A stretch of DNA of 41,404 bases from a virus: positions 1-41,404 of IMG/VR virus record IMGVR_UViG_3300032770_000047, one strand, 5' to 3'. The notes beneath the pieces are model-generated. The model searched no databases. It saw only the letters and a program-made list of their open reading frames with translations, and was not told the DNA's origin. Numbering within the stretch: position 1 is the stretch's first letter; each line of letters starts with the position of its first letter. The position numbers and the translations under genes were made by a program. Below are positions 31,404 through 38,228 of this stretch, one piece after another.

Positions 31404-31537
31404 ACTCAATCAAAATAAAGTACCAAAATAAAGTCGCCGACAAGTTAAAAGTACGCGTGATGGAAGAACTAGAAAAGGAGAAGTGGGAAGAAAACTTTAA
31501 GCAGGACGTTCAAAAACCATTAAGCCTTGAACACTAA
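31400..31537 (+). CDS. Small charged helical protein
   Basis: 45 residues (MNSIKIKYQNKVADKLKV...), rich in Lys/Glu, likely helical. It overlaps the upstream stop by four bases (ATGA). Not recognised. Confidence 0.5.
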   Translation: MNSIKIKYQNKVADKLKVRVMEELEKEKWEENFKQDVQKPLSLEH

Positions 31538-31539
31538 AT

Positions 31540-31731
31540 ATGCACAATCTTACACTCGGAGAACAATCTTTTCTAACCGAACGGATAGTCAAACTCTTCC
31601 CTGCTTACAAAGCCGAAGCCTATGAATTGGCCGGCAAGTTTACCAGGGAGCAAAGGGGACAATTCCTGAAATACGATTACAATAGCGATATAGAAAACGC
31701 CCTCAAAGTTTTGGAGGAAGTAGCAGAATAA
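31540..31731 (+). CDS. Small early protein
   Basis: 63 residues (MHNLTLGEQSFLTERIVKLF...), predicted helical. It begins three bases after the upstream gene. Its end enters the left arm of a 14-bp inverted repeat. Not recognised. Confidence 0.55.
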   Translation: MHNLTLGEQSFLTERIVKLFPAYKAEAYELAGKFTREQRGQFLKYDYNSDIENALKVLEEVAE

Positions 31732-31796
31732 TCCCGTTTTTAGAAGAGGAGAATGCCGGATAACTACGGCGGACGACAGACGCTAAAAACGGGATT
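31730..31796 (+). repeat. 14-bp inverted repeat with inner hairpin before ERF gene
   Basis: AATCCCGTTTTTAG (31730-31743) and CTAAAAACGGGATT (31783-31796) are perfectly complementary over 14 bases, enclosing GCCG/CGGC (31755-31758, 31767-31770). It can form a cruciform or a strong RNA stem. It sits 24 bases before the ERF start codon. Confidence 0.65.
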
Positions 31797-31820
31797 AACT
31801 TATAAACTAACTTAACTCAT

Positions 31821-32702
31821 ATGCCACGCACAAAAAAAGAAACGACCTCTACCGAAATAGAAGTCGTTCCCAATCAAAGCAACGAAAGCAACTCAATCAT
31901 ACCACAAGATAAGCAAATTGTAAACTTTAACGCTGAGACTTTAATCAGCCAAGCCATTGATAAGAACGTGCCGGTAGAAACAATGGAAAAACTTTTGGCG
32001 ATGCGCCGTGAGTTAAAAGCAGAATGGGCGAAAGGGCAATTTGATAAAGCAATGGCTGCATTTCAGGCCGAATGCCCAACCATCGTAAAAACTAAAGTTG
32101 TGCATACCAAGTCTGGGGCGTTAGCTTATAAATATGCTCCGATTGAAAGTATTGTTGAACAGGTCAAACCTTATTTACAGCGAAACGGTTTTAGCTATTC
32201 TACCACGATGCAAGTATTGCCAGCTGGAGTAAAAGTAGCTTGTAAAGTTACTCATACGGATGGACACAATGAAATTACCGAAATGGAAGTGCCATTAGGC
32301 GAACGCACCCAAATTATGTCAGCTTCTCAAGTTACGGCGGCTGCTTCCACTTTTGCAAAACGCTACGCCTTCTGTAACGCTTTTGGGATTTTAACCGGCG
32401 ATGAGGACAATGACGGAGCCAACCTACCTAAAGAGACCGAATCTCCCGCCCAAACCCCGAATTTTGCGCCTAGGAAGCCCTATAACTACCAAGAGCAGAT
32501 TAAACCACAACCCAGCGAACACTATCTTCCTTTATCCGCCAGAATCGCCGAAGCTACTACCGAAGCGGAATTGGACCTGATTGCCAACGAGTGCCGCATA
32601 GCTTTTACGGGCAAGAAACTTACCCAGCAAGATTTTACTTCTTTGGCTTCGGCTTCCGTGGCCAAAAGAAAAGAACTTAAAAATGGACATCCAACAAATT
32701 GA
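31821..32702 (+). CDS. erf: ERF-family single-strand annealing recombinase
   Basis: 293 residues. After a polar N-terminus (about 30 residues), AAFQAECPTIVKTKVV, LAYKYAPIESIVEQVKPYL, GFSYSTT, THTDGHNEITEMEVP and TAAASTFAKRYAFCNAFGIL then GDEDNDGA form the ERF superfamily core. ERF proteins anneal complementary strands and help circularise or recombine phage DNA. The C-terminal Pro/Gln linker ends in a helical segment. With the NinG-like nuclease downstream it forms a recombination module. Confidence 0.85.
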   Translation: MPRTKKETTSTEIEVVPNQSNESNSIIPQDKQIVNFNAETLISQAIDKNVPVETMEKLLAMRRELKAEWAKGQFDKAMAAFQAECPTIVKTKVVHTKSGALAYKYAPIESIVEQVKPYLQRNGFSYSTTMQVLPAGVKVACKVTHTDGHNEITEMEVPLGERTQIMSASQVTAAASTFAKRYAFCNAFGILTGDEDNDGANLPKETESPAQTPNFAPRKPYNYQEQIKPQPSEHYLPLSARIAEATTEAELDLIANECRIAFTGKKLTQQDFTSLASASVAKRKELKNGHPTN

Positions 32703-32853
32703 CAGCCAAATAGTCAGACAAAACAGGGAGAAAGCCTACGAACTGGAAAAACGGAAAACTTTGGAAAATCTTAATCGGTTAATGGACGAAGTATGGACAA
32801 ATCCAATTTACGCAAAGGAGCTAGATGAAGACGAAATCAATCTCTCAACTTAA
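32683..32853 (+). CDS. Small coiled-coil protein between ERF and NinG
   Basis: 56 residues (MDIQQIDSQIVRQNREKAYE...), Glu/Lys/Arg-rich helix. It starts inside the ERF end and finishes inside the NinG start, so all three are coupled. Not recognised. Confidence 0.5.
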   Translation: MDIQQIDSQIVRQNREKAYELEKRKTLENLNRLMDEVWTNPIYAKELDEDEINLST

Positions 32854-33175
32854 GAAAAAAGCCGACTCGGTTTTTTCAAAATGGATTCGGAATCGGGACA
32901 AAAGATGTTATACCTGCAAAAAAGGCTTGGCAGAACAGTGCGGACACTATATCTCCCGCTCTTATCTTTATCTCCGGTATGACGAAACCAATTGCCACGG
33001 ACAATGCGTTTCCTGTAATGTCTTTAAAAACGGAAATCTTCCTGTTTATGCTTTAAGGCTGATTGACGATTACGGAATGGAGCTCTTGGAGCTTTGGGAA
33101 CAAACGAAATATAAAAAAATCCCCAATCCGCGGCAATATTATCTAGATATAATCAAAAAATATGGAACTTCCTGA
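32825..33175 (+). CDS. ninG: NinG/Rap-like recombination nuclease
   Basis: 116 residues, shorter than lambda NinG (about 200). VFSKWIRNRDKRCYTCKKGL, CGHYISRSYLYLRYDETNCH and CVSCNVFKNGN match the NinG HNH-like zinc core. In lambda, NinG (Rap) cuts branched intermediates and aids Red recombination. AAAGGAG precedes the ATG. Its place after ERF supports a recombination role. Confidence 0.82.
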   Translation: MKTKSISQLKKKADSVFSKWIRNRDKRCYTCKKGLAEQCGHYISRSYLYLRYDETNCHGQCVSCNVFKNGNLPVYALRLIDDYGMELLELWEQTKYKKIPNPRQYYLDIIKKYGTS

Positions 33176-33512
33176 ATTATTAAAAATCGCCGGACAACCG
33201 CACCTTATCGCCTCGGCTGAAACCGCCAATCTTTATCTTGCCGAACTACAAGGTTACATCTCGGCTCTACGGCTGGAAGTAAACGAAGCAGAATTAAAGA
33301 GTGATTTGCTTTTAAATAAACTTTTAAAAGAAGGCAAAGGTGTAGAGTTACAGAAGTCTAACTGGAAAGTCAGCCCCGAATATCTGGAATGGCGGGAGAA
33401 AAAAGGATTGCTCTCCGATATTCGCGCAGTTCGCAGAATGTTAGAGCGCCATTCTTCTTTACTTGAACAGCAACAAAAATTTACTCCAAAAACATATGAC
33501 AGAGTTATCTAG
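33162..33512 (+). CDS. Early coiled-coil protein
   Basis: 116 residues, Leu/Glu-rich helices (LYLAELQGYISALRLEVNEAEL; GLLSDIRAVRRMLERHSSLL), resembling small phage proteins that sit beside recombinases. It overlaps both neighbours by about 14-17 bases. Not recognised. Confidence 0.6.
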   Translation: MELPELLKIAGQPHLIASAETANLYLAELQGYISALRLEVNEAELKSDLLLNKLLKEGKGVELQKSNWKVSPEYLEWREKKGLLSDIRAVRRMLERHSSLLEQQQKFTPKTYDRVI

Positions 33513-33813
33513 CCAAGCCCAAAAAATTTTAGATATTCTATCAGACAGACAATGGCATTGCCCTATCGACTGGAACTGGGGCGACGGTCACGGGAAAAGA
33601 ATTACAGACATCATCAGGTATCTTGAACCTTTTAATAAAACCATTGAAAACGATTGGTGCGACTGTGGCAGGCATTCTGCAAGGATACTCAAGCGCAGGA
33701 TAGTATCTGTAACGCCTAAGTTTGCCCCTACAGCCCCGCAAAACTCCGTAGTGGCACAGTTCCTTGAACGTTGGAAAACTAAGCCCATAAAGGCAGAAAA
33801 TACACTATTTTAA
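33496..33813 (+). CDS. Winged-helix-like early protein
   Basis: 105 residues from MTELSSQAQKIL. SQAQKILDILSDRQWHCPIDW then RITDIIRYLEPFNK resembles a winged helix, with a CDCGRH metal-like patch. The ATG lies in the end of the upstream gene, so the longer frame is not preferred. Possible regulator; family not named. Confidence 0.55.
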   Translation: MTELSSQAQKILDILSDRQWHCPIDWNWGDGHGKRITDIIRYLEPFNKTIENDWCDCGRHSARILKRRIVSVTPKFAPTAPQNSVVAQFLERWKTKPIKAENTLF

Positions 33814-34031
33814 TGAGTTATAAAATTCCAGTAAAAATTGTTTCAGAAAAACCGAGTATAAGAAATTGTATGCGTATAGAATCTCTGGCCGAAAAGTTTG
33901 ACGGGATTAAGTTACACTGGACTTGTTTGCACGGTGCGTGGCACGAAATCGGATGCAGATGTGTGGCTTCTAAAGGAATTTTAATTTATGGTGCTTATCC
34001 TAAAGGAACTTTGACTTATACGAAGTTATGA
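33813..34031 (+). CDS. Small Cys-containing early protein
   Basis: 72 residues with WTCLHGAWHEIGCRCVASKG, a possible zinc site. It overlaps upstream and downstream stops by one and four bases. Not recognised. Confidence 0.5.
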   Translation: MSYKIPVKIVSEKPSIRNCMRIESLAEKFDGIKLHWTCLHGAWHEIGCRCVASKGILIYGAYPKGTLTYTKL

Positions 34032-34420
34032 CCAAACTCGATAAATTCCTATTCTTACTCTTAATCTTGGTAGCCCTGATGTGGTGGTTTTGGATATTTA
34101 ACCTGGTGGAAAGTAAAGTAACTATTCCCGTAGTAAAGACTTCCGAAATTCAGTTAAGCCCGTGGACTCCGAGTCCGAATACGGGAATCTCCACGCTCCC
34201 CGCGCCGACAAATCCCGTACCACCTAAATACCAGCCTTGGTGTGCCAATAATATGCCAATTCCTAAAAGTTTTAAAATTATAGCTATCTGTCTTTTTGTT
34301 TTTACAATAAGTTTACTACTATTCACTGATATATTTTTACCATTTACTGACACTCTAAGAGGTGTAATATTTTATGGAATAATTTTGCTTCTTTTATATA
34401 TAGGTTTAATAATTTTTTAG
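34028..34420 (+). CDS. Multi-pass membrane protein
   Basis: 130 residues. Membrane helices at about 7-28, 82-102 and 108-129, separated by a Pro/Ser/Thr-rich stretch (PWTPSPNTGISTLPAPTNP). A membrane protein in the early region could alter the envelope or exclude other phages. Not recognised. Confidence 0.6.
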   Translation: MTKLDKFLFLLLILVALMWWFWIFNLVESKVTIPVVKTSEIQLSPWTPSPNTGISTLPAPTNPVPPKYQPWCANNMPIPKSFKIIAICLFVFTISLLLFTDIFLPFTDTLRGVIFYGIILLLLYIGLIIF

Positions 34421-34427
34421 GAATAAT

Positions 34428-34682
34428 ATGCCCAACACCATACGCGAAGAATTTCAAATGCAATTTCCAACAGGAGCATTCACTGATATGCAGCGAGCTT
34501 ATATGAGAGAAATTTTTAACTTCTTCTCCACTCGCCATAATGAGGTGATTGGGAGGTTAAAAATGGAAAGTCGTGAAATAAATGGCACAGTGAATTCTAA
34601 AGTTTATTACATTAAAAATATCGGTTTTAATTCCGCCGCCGACATAATTAACGGCAAATTAGAGGAGGAAAAATGGAATTAG
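34428..34682 (+). CDS. Small early protein
   Basis: 84 residues, helical (FTDMQRAYMREIFNFFSTRHNEVIGRL). Not recognised. Its stop overlaps the next gene start by ten bases, whose ribosome site AGGAGG lies inside this gene. Confidence 0.55.
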   Translation: MPNTIREEFQMQFPTGAFTDMQRAYMREIFNFFSTRHNEVIGRLKMESREINGTVNSKVYYIKNIGFNSAADIINGKLEEEKWN

Positions 34683-35107
34683 AAAAACAATGCGTAAGTT
34701 TAGAACTTGCCAAAAAGTTAAAGGAGTTGGGAGTGAAGCAGGAGAGCGCATACTACTGGGTGTTTTCCAAAGATTATGGAATATGTTTAGTAGTTAATGC
34801 TGATAACCACTTCGTTATGGAAACCAGTAATGGCAGTATCTATCAGCAGGATTTACATAATGCTGGAATGTGGACAATGGATGATGAAGAAGAAAGATTT
34901 TCCGCCTTCACCGTTGCCGAGCTGGGAGAATTATTAAAAGGTGAAGAATCCCATACTGTCTTTGTAAATGCAGATAAAGGTATGGAATGGCTATGCGTAA
35001 GTAGTTATTATGCAAAAAGGTTTTATGCCGAAACCGAAGCCGATGCGCGGGCATTGCTCTTGATTTATTTGCTGGAAAATAAACTTATCTCTTTGGTAAA
35101 CAATTAA
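34673..35107 (+). CDS. Unknown early protein
   Basis: 144 residues, mixed alpha/beta: CVSLELAKKLKELGVKQESAYYWVF, then FTVAELGELLKGEE, and a C-terminal ARALLLIYLLENKLI. This layout (SLELAKKLKELG...TVAELGELL...ADARAKMLIYLLENKL) recurs in small phage proteins of unknown function. Strong AGGAGG site upstream. Confidence 0.6.
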   Translation: MELEKQCVSLELAKKLKELGVKQESAYYWVFSKDYGICLVVNADNHFVMETSNGSIYQQDLHNAGMWTMDDEEERFSAFTVAELGELLKGEESHTVFVNADKGMEWLCVSSYYAKRFYAETEADARALLLIYLLENKLISLVNN

Positions 35108-35117
35108 CTTATTAAAT

Positions 35118-35477
35118 ATGATTAGGGAAATAAAATTTAGACAAAAAACAATAGACAAAAATGGCAACAAGGTTTTTCATTACTGGGGTTTTATGGATAA
35201 CGGTTCGTTCATCAGGCCGATACAGTCCAATAATGGTACATATTGGACAGCCTTAGAGAATAGCGAGCAATACACTGGCCTCAAGGATAAAAACGGCAAA
35301 GAGATTTACGAGGGGGATATTTGTAAACAATATAGTTATGGGCACTATCTTTTTAAAGGTATGAAAGTAATTAAATGGAGCCACGGTAATAAACATTTAG
35401 GCTGGAATATCACTAACGGAAGTGCGTATGAAGTCATTGGCAACATTTATTCTAACCCAGAATTGCTAAAATCTTAA
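35118..35477 (+). CDS. YopX-like protein
   Basis: 119 residues. IKFRQKTIDKNGNKVFHYWGF, YTGLKDKNGKEIYEGDICK and the final YEVIGNIYSNPELL are the standard YopX pattern, a family widespread in phages and prophages with unknown molecular function. It lies in the run of tiny early genes. Confidence 0.85.
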   Translation: MIREIKFRQKTIDKNGNKVFHYWGFMDNGSFIRPIQSNNGTYWTALENSEQYTGLKDKNGKEIYEGDICKQYSYGHYLFKGMKVIKWSHGNKHLGWNITNGSAYEVIGNIYSNPELLKS

Positions 35478-35497
35478 CAATTAACCTATTAAGGAGT

Positions 35498-35641
35498 ATG
35501 CTAATTTTAATTCTTACAAAAGAAGAGGCAATTCAACAGGCTAAAAATTTAGATTGGACTTATGCTAACGAAGTAAGTGATGCTTTATACGACAGAATAA
35601 CAGCCGAAATAGATGACATTGAAAGGGATAATCAACATTAA
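35498..35641 (+). CDS. Small acidic helical protein
   Basis: 47 residues (MLILILTKEEAIQQAKNLDW...). AAGGAG lies only one base before the ATG, too close for ideal initiation; a non-ATG start a few codons later is possible. Composition is protein-like. Not recognised. Confidence 0.4.
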   Translation: MLILILTKEEAIQQAKNLDWTYANEVSDALYDRITAEIDDIERDNQH

Positions 35642-35665
35642 TCCTTCTCACCCCCGTGATTATTA

Positions 35666-35682
35666 AGAACGTAGAACGTTCT
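35666..35682 (+). promoter_or_regulatory. Palindrome with half-site repeat
   Basis: AGAACGTTCT (35673-35682) is a perfect 10-base palindrome, directly preceded by another AGAACGT (35666-35672). It lies 18 bases before the ATG at 35700. A regulator site is possible; no promoter boxes of good match were found around it. Confidence 0.35.
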
Positions 35683-35699
35683 AAAGTAGAAAGGACAAT

Positions 35700-35900
35700 A
35701 TGAAAAAGGAAATTTATTATGCAGCGATGTTTAGCCAAGATTTAGTGGATAGTATGGTGGCTCAAGATAACGGAAAATTGTGGAATCCCGTTGCGGTTTT
35801 TAAAGACCCATTAGAAGCGGCAAGATGGCGAGCAGAAAAATATCTTGGTGAATTAGATAAAAGTTTAATTAAAAAAGTTAAAATAACAATTTTGGAATAA
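35700..35900 (+). CDS. Small early protein
   Basis: 66 residues (MKKEIYYAAMFSQDLVDSMV...). GAAAGGA lies six bases upstream. FKDPLEAARWRAEKYLGELD is helical. Not recognised. Confidence 0.58.
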   Translation: MKKEIYYAAMFSQDLVDSMVAQDNGKLWNPVAVFKDPLEAARWRAEKYLGELDKSLIKKVKITILE

Positions 35901-35904
35901 TCCT

Positions 35905-36378
35905 ATGCCCCCAAATCCAAATCAGTGCAAACACACAAATATAATTACCAAAGACGACTATACTTTTTGTGATGGTTGTGGCTTGCTTAAAAGCACCATT
36001 GAGGCTATGGAAAAACCCTCCGTCGAATCTTCTAAACTGGAATGGCGGTTAAATTTACACAAGACAATTGTTGAGGCTTTAATAAACACTGATTCTGATT
36101 ATAAAATCCCTCAAATAGTTATTGACGCAATAGACGCAGCGTATGTGGCTGGGTTAGATAACAAAGAATCCTCTAGACTGGAATTAGAGTGGCTAGGACA
36201 TTTAATTAAAGCTAACAGTGTTTTACGTTCTGCCCACGAGATTGCTTTGCGAAAAGGTAAAGACACAAATTGGGATGCTTTTTTGAAGACGGTTGAGAAA
36301 GAATTAACTAGAGAACACAAATTGATTTATCCAAATAAGGCTGGCCTTGAGGATGGACGAAAGGAGAATTTAAAATGA
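35905..36378 (+). CDS. Zinc-finger-containing early protein
   Basis: 157 residues. The N-terminal CKHTNIITKDDYTFCDGCG is a likely zinc finger; the rest is helical. Not recognised. Its TGA stop overlaps the next ATG (ATGA). Confidence 0.6.
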   Translation: MPPNPNQCKHTNIITKDDYTFCDGCGLLKSTIEAMEKPSVESSKLEWRLNLHKTIVEALINTDSDYKIPQIVIDAIDAAYVAGLDNKESSRLELEWLGHLIKANSVLRSAHEIALRKGKDTNWDAFLKTVEKELTREHKLIYPNKAGLEDGRKENLK

Positions 36379-36506
36379 GTAAATATTTAAAAGCAATTTT
36401 AGTTTTAATTTTTTATCCGATTTGGATAATTCCAGCGATTGTTTTAACAATTTACAAGGACGCTGATGAATTAATTACACCTTGGTTTAATGATGATAAG
36501 GATTAA
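36375..36506 (+). CDS. Small membrane protein
   Basis: 43 residues with a central hydrophobic helix (ILVLIFYPIWIIPAIVLTIY) and an acidic tail. AGGAGAA upstream lies inside the previous gene. Not recognised. Confidence 0.55.
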   Translation: MSKYLKAILVLIFYPIWIIPAIVLTIYKDADELITPWFNDDKD

Positions 36507-36510
36507 CTTT

Positions 36511-36837
36511 ATGCCCAACTTTATCGACAAAACCCTTGAGGAGTTTGATGAGGAATTTAAAGAAGTTTATTACGGAAAGGATAATGATGGACAGCCTATT
36601 TATCCAACCTTGGAAATGTGTGAAGCATTTAAGTCTTTTTTATTATCTCGTATTTCTCAATCCGTTTCCCAAGCCAGAGATGAGTTAAAGAAAGAAATTT
36701 TGCGGAAGTTGCCGGAGACTAAACCCCAAGTCCACGACAAAACCCATACTGATAAAGGAGTGTGTTTAAATTGTTGGAACGATGTTGGCTATAACCAAGC
36801 CATTAACGAAATTAGGAAGATTATTTCCAAATTGTAA
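36511..36837 (+). CDS. Unknown early protein
   Basis: 108 residues from MPNFIDKTLEEF; the ATG at 36490 is less likely because it overlaps the membrane gene. It is helical, with a C-terminal CLNCWNDVGYNQAINEI that could hold half a metal site. Not recognised. Confidence 0.58.
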   Translation: MPNFIDKTLEEFDEEFKEVYYGKDNDGQPIYPTLEMCEAFKSFLLSRISQSVSQARDELKKEILRKLPETKPQVHDKTHTDKGVCLNCWNDVGYNQAINEIRKIISKL

Positions 36838-36868
36838 TTAAGCCCGCTTAGGGCAAAAAAGGAACAAA

Positions 36869-37210
36869 ATGAACGACAAGATTTTAACAAAGTTGCTGGA
36901 ACTTGCTGTGCAAGACAGCTCAAAAACCAGCGATGAATGTGCTTTTGAAGTCGGAGAGAGTTATTTTATCAGGACAGTAAGTTACTTTTTTGTTGGCACT
37001 GTGGATAACATTAAAGGCGGCTTTCTAATTATGAAAGATGTATCCTGCGTGTTCGACACCGGCCGTTATTCCGATAGCGTAAAAGATGGAAAGCTGGAAG
37101 AATTATCTTCCAGTGAAATTGAACCATTACCAAATGGGACAGGCGTGGCTATCGAATCTATAACCGATTTTAGTCCTTGGGCATACAAATTACCCAAGAA
37201 ACAAAAATAA
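36869..37210 (+). CDS. Unknown protein partnered with Ser-repeat gene
   Basis: 113 residues. YFIRTVSYFFVGTVDNIKGG, FLIMKDVSCVFDTGRYSD and FSPWAYKLPKKQ form an SH3- or LSm-like beta pattern. I recall similar short proteins (IRTVT...G.V......L.LEDASWVADTGR) next to Gly/Ser/Tyr dipeptide-repeat genes in other phage genomes, but cannot verify this here. The repeat gene follows by nine bases with its own AAGGAG, so the two are likely made together. Confidence 0.6.
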   Translation: MNDKILTKLLELAVQDSSKTSDECAFEVGESYFIRTVSYFFVGTVDNIKGGFLIMKDVSCVFDTGRYSDSVKDGKLEELSSSEIEPLPNGTGVAIESITDFSPWAYKLPKKQK

Positions 37211-37219
37211 GGAGATAAA

Positions 37220-37447
37220 ATGAACCTCTTTACTCAAAAAAATTATATCAGGAGCGGGAGCGGGAGCTGGAGCGGGAGCGGGAGCTGGAGCTGGAGCGGG
37301 AGCGGGAGCTGGAGCTGGAGCGGGAGCGGGAGCGGGAGCTGGAGCGGGAGCGGGAGCTGGAGCGGGAGCGGGAGCGGGAGCAGGAGCAGGAGCTGGAGCG
37401 GGAGCAGGAGCAGGAGCTGGAGCGGGAGCTGGAGCTGGATTTATTAA
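37220..37447 (+). CDS. Ser-(Gly/Trp/Arg) dipeptide-repeat protein
   Basis: 75 residues: leader MNLFTQKNYIR, then 31 perfect Ser-X dipeptides, then IY. X is Gly 16 times, Trp 11, Arg 4. AAGGAG lies seven bases before the ATG, so translation is likely. Every repeat is AGC-NGG with N = G, T or A, never C, so only one base varies per unit. Trp at nearly every third or fourth dipeptide could make an amphipathic, membrane-active or aggregating ribbon. Function unknown. Confidence 0.7.
   Translation: MNLFTQKNYIRSGSGSWSGSGSWSWSGSGSWSWSGSGSGSWSGSGSWSGSGSGSRSRSWSGSRSRSWSGSWSWIY
37253..37438 (+). repeat. 31 tandem AGCNGG hexamers
   Basis: 186 bases without a single departure from AGCNGG. Only the fourth base varies: G in 16 units, T in 11, A in 4. 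Repeated GGG runs three bases apart (for example near 37322-37340) could form G-quadruplexes. Copy number changes would preserve the reading frame. Confidence 0.9.
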
Positions 37448-37477
37448 TTTATTCCCTTAACCCTTTAATTGTTTAAG

Positions 37478-37635
37478 GCGAGGCGGTGTGAAATACAGAA
37501 CTCCTGCCTTATATGGATAGCAGCAAAGCGCAGGGTAGTAAGCTAATTATATGCTTCATATTTTTAGCCGAAGTATCCCCGATGAATTTTCTGAGGGAAG
37601 GACTGCTATGTGCCAATCCATCGCCTCACATTAGC
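37478..37635. ncRNA. Structured element 1 of a tandem pair
   Basis: Stem GCGAGGCGGTG (37478-37488) with CATCGCCTCAC (37619-37629), one mismatch and one G-U. Inner helices CCTGC/GCAGG and ATAGCAG/CTGCTAT interleave. GCTAAT (37542-37547) can pair with ATTAGC (37630-37635) just outside the stem. Ends match element 2 (GTTTAARGCGAGRCGGTG ... CGCCTCACWTTAGCCC, each side separately). Strand uncertain. Confidence 0.4.
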
Positions 37636-37652
37636 CCATTAGAATAATAGTT

Positions 37653-37756
37653 TAAAGCGAGACGGTGGTGCCGAAAAAATCGCAGCAGATAACTGGCCTC
37701 TACTGCTAAGAATAGCCAGAAGACCACCGCCTCACTTTAGCCCGTTATTGGCTATT
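37653..37756. ncRNA. Structured element 2 of a tandem pair
   Basis: Stem TAAAGCGAGACGGTGGT (37653-37669) with ACCACCGCCTCACTTTA (37723-37739): 15 of 17 Watson-Crick pairs. The two exceptions are G-U wobbles if transcribed from the minus strand but mismatches from the plus strand. Loop: AGCAG/CTGCT (37684-37688, 37703-37707) interleaves with CTGGC/GCCAG (37693-37697, 37715-37719). Alternatively AATAGCC (37711-37717) pairs with GGCTATT (37750-37756) beyond the stem. Confidence 0.45.
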
Positions 37757-37782
37757 GCACCGAGTTTAATGAAGAAATTAAA

Positions 37783-37812
37783 ACTAGCCGTGGATAGGGA
37801 GCCACGGCTAGT
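37783..37812 (-). terminator. Rho-independent-type terminator of minus-strand cassette
   Basis: ACTAGCCGTGG (37783-37793) and CCACGGCTAGT (37802-37812), 11 perfect pairs around an 8-base loop. On the minus strand the hairpin is followed by TTTTAATTT, fitting a terminator for the zinc-ribbon genes at 37862-38425. Confidence 0.65.
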
Positions 37813-37861
37813 CAAGTGGCGTGGGGGTGCTACGCCGGAGCAAGTGAGGATAGGATAGCGG

Positions 37862-38056
37862 TTAAGGTGCCGTGAATTGGATTGCCCGTCTCTCCGAGCC
37901 GTCAGTAATCATTTTCACCTCTCTTTTCGGAACGATTACCAGCTTACTTTCCGGCCAAAGTATTCCGAGCCCCCTAAGCCGGATGCTGTCCGTCCAGTCG
38001 AAGCTGGGCAGTGGCCTTAATAACGGCGGGCGCAATGGAATAAACTTTCGGCGCAT
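37862..38056 (-). CDS. Possible small protein of minus-strand cassette
   Basis: 64 residues. GLGILWPESKLVIVPKREV looks protein-like, and AGGTGA precedes the ATG by four bases. It overlaps the upstream zinc-ribbon gene by 83 bases, which lowers confidence; a shorter product from a later ATG (after GAGAGGTG) is another option. Not recognised. Confidence 0.35.
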   Translation of the reverse strand: MRRKFIPLRPPLLRPLPSFDWTDSIRLRGLGILWPESKLVIVPKREVKMITDGSERRAIQFTAP

Positions 38057-38228
38057 TGTTCACCTGTTTCAAATGGCAGCATTTTATCCGGCTGCAATAC
38101 TGCCGGAGTTTTTGGCCGTTGAACGACGGCTTGTTCAGCCCGCAGCGGTAGCCCGTAAAGGTAAAGTCGCAATGGGCGCACTCGGTAAAATCCTTGTGGG
38201 TTTTACCATGGCAGTTAGGGCATTTCAT
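37974..38228 (-). CDS. Zinc-ribbon protein
   Basis: 84 residues from MKCPNCHGKTHK. CPNC, CAHC, and later CSRIKCC pairs imply one or two zinc sites. The start overlaps the upstream stop (TGATG), with GGAGGGCGAC just before it. GC-richer than the early genes beside it. Not recognised beyond zinc binding. Confidence 0.6.
   Translation of the reverse strand: MKCPNCHGKTHKDFTECAHCDFTFTGYRCGLNKPSFNGQKLRQYCSRIKCCHLKQVNNAPKVYSIAPAVIKATAQLRLDGQHPA

Larger units (their letters stand above)
37448..37861. other. Gene-free structured region at end of early unit
   Basis: No convincing gene. It contains two successive long imperfect hairpins with matching ends (separate entries), then a strong 11-bp hairpin that can terminate minus-strand transcription, and GGCGT/ACGCC (37818-37836). 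It separates the convergent early unit and the minus-strand zinc-ribbon cassette. Confidence 0.6.

Noticed and set aside
37253-37438. CRISPR array or diversity-generating retroelement target
   Set aside because: Units are six bases with no spacers, and there is no reverse transcriptase or Cas gene. Variation is limited to one base and is not adenine-specific.
37470-37760. Integron attC sites
   Set aside because: The required GTTRRRY/RYYYAAC core sites are missing and there is no integrase.
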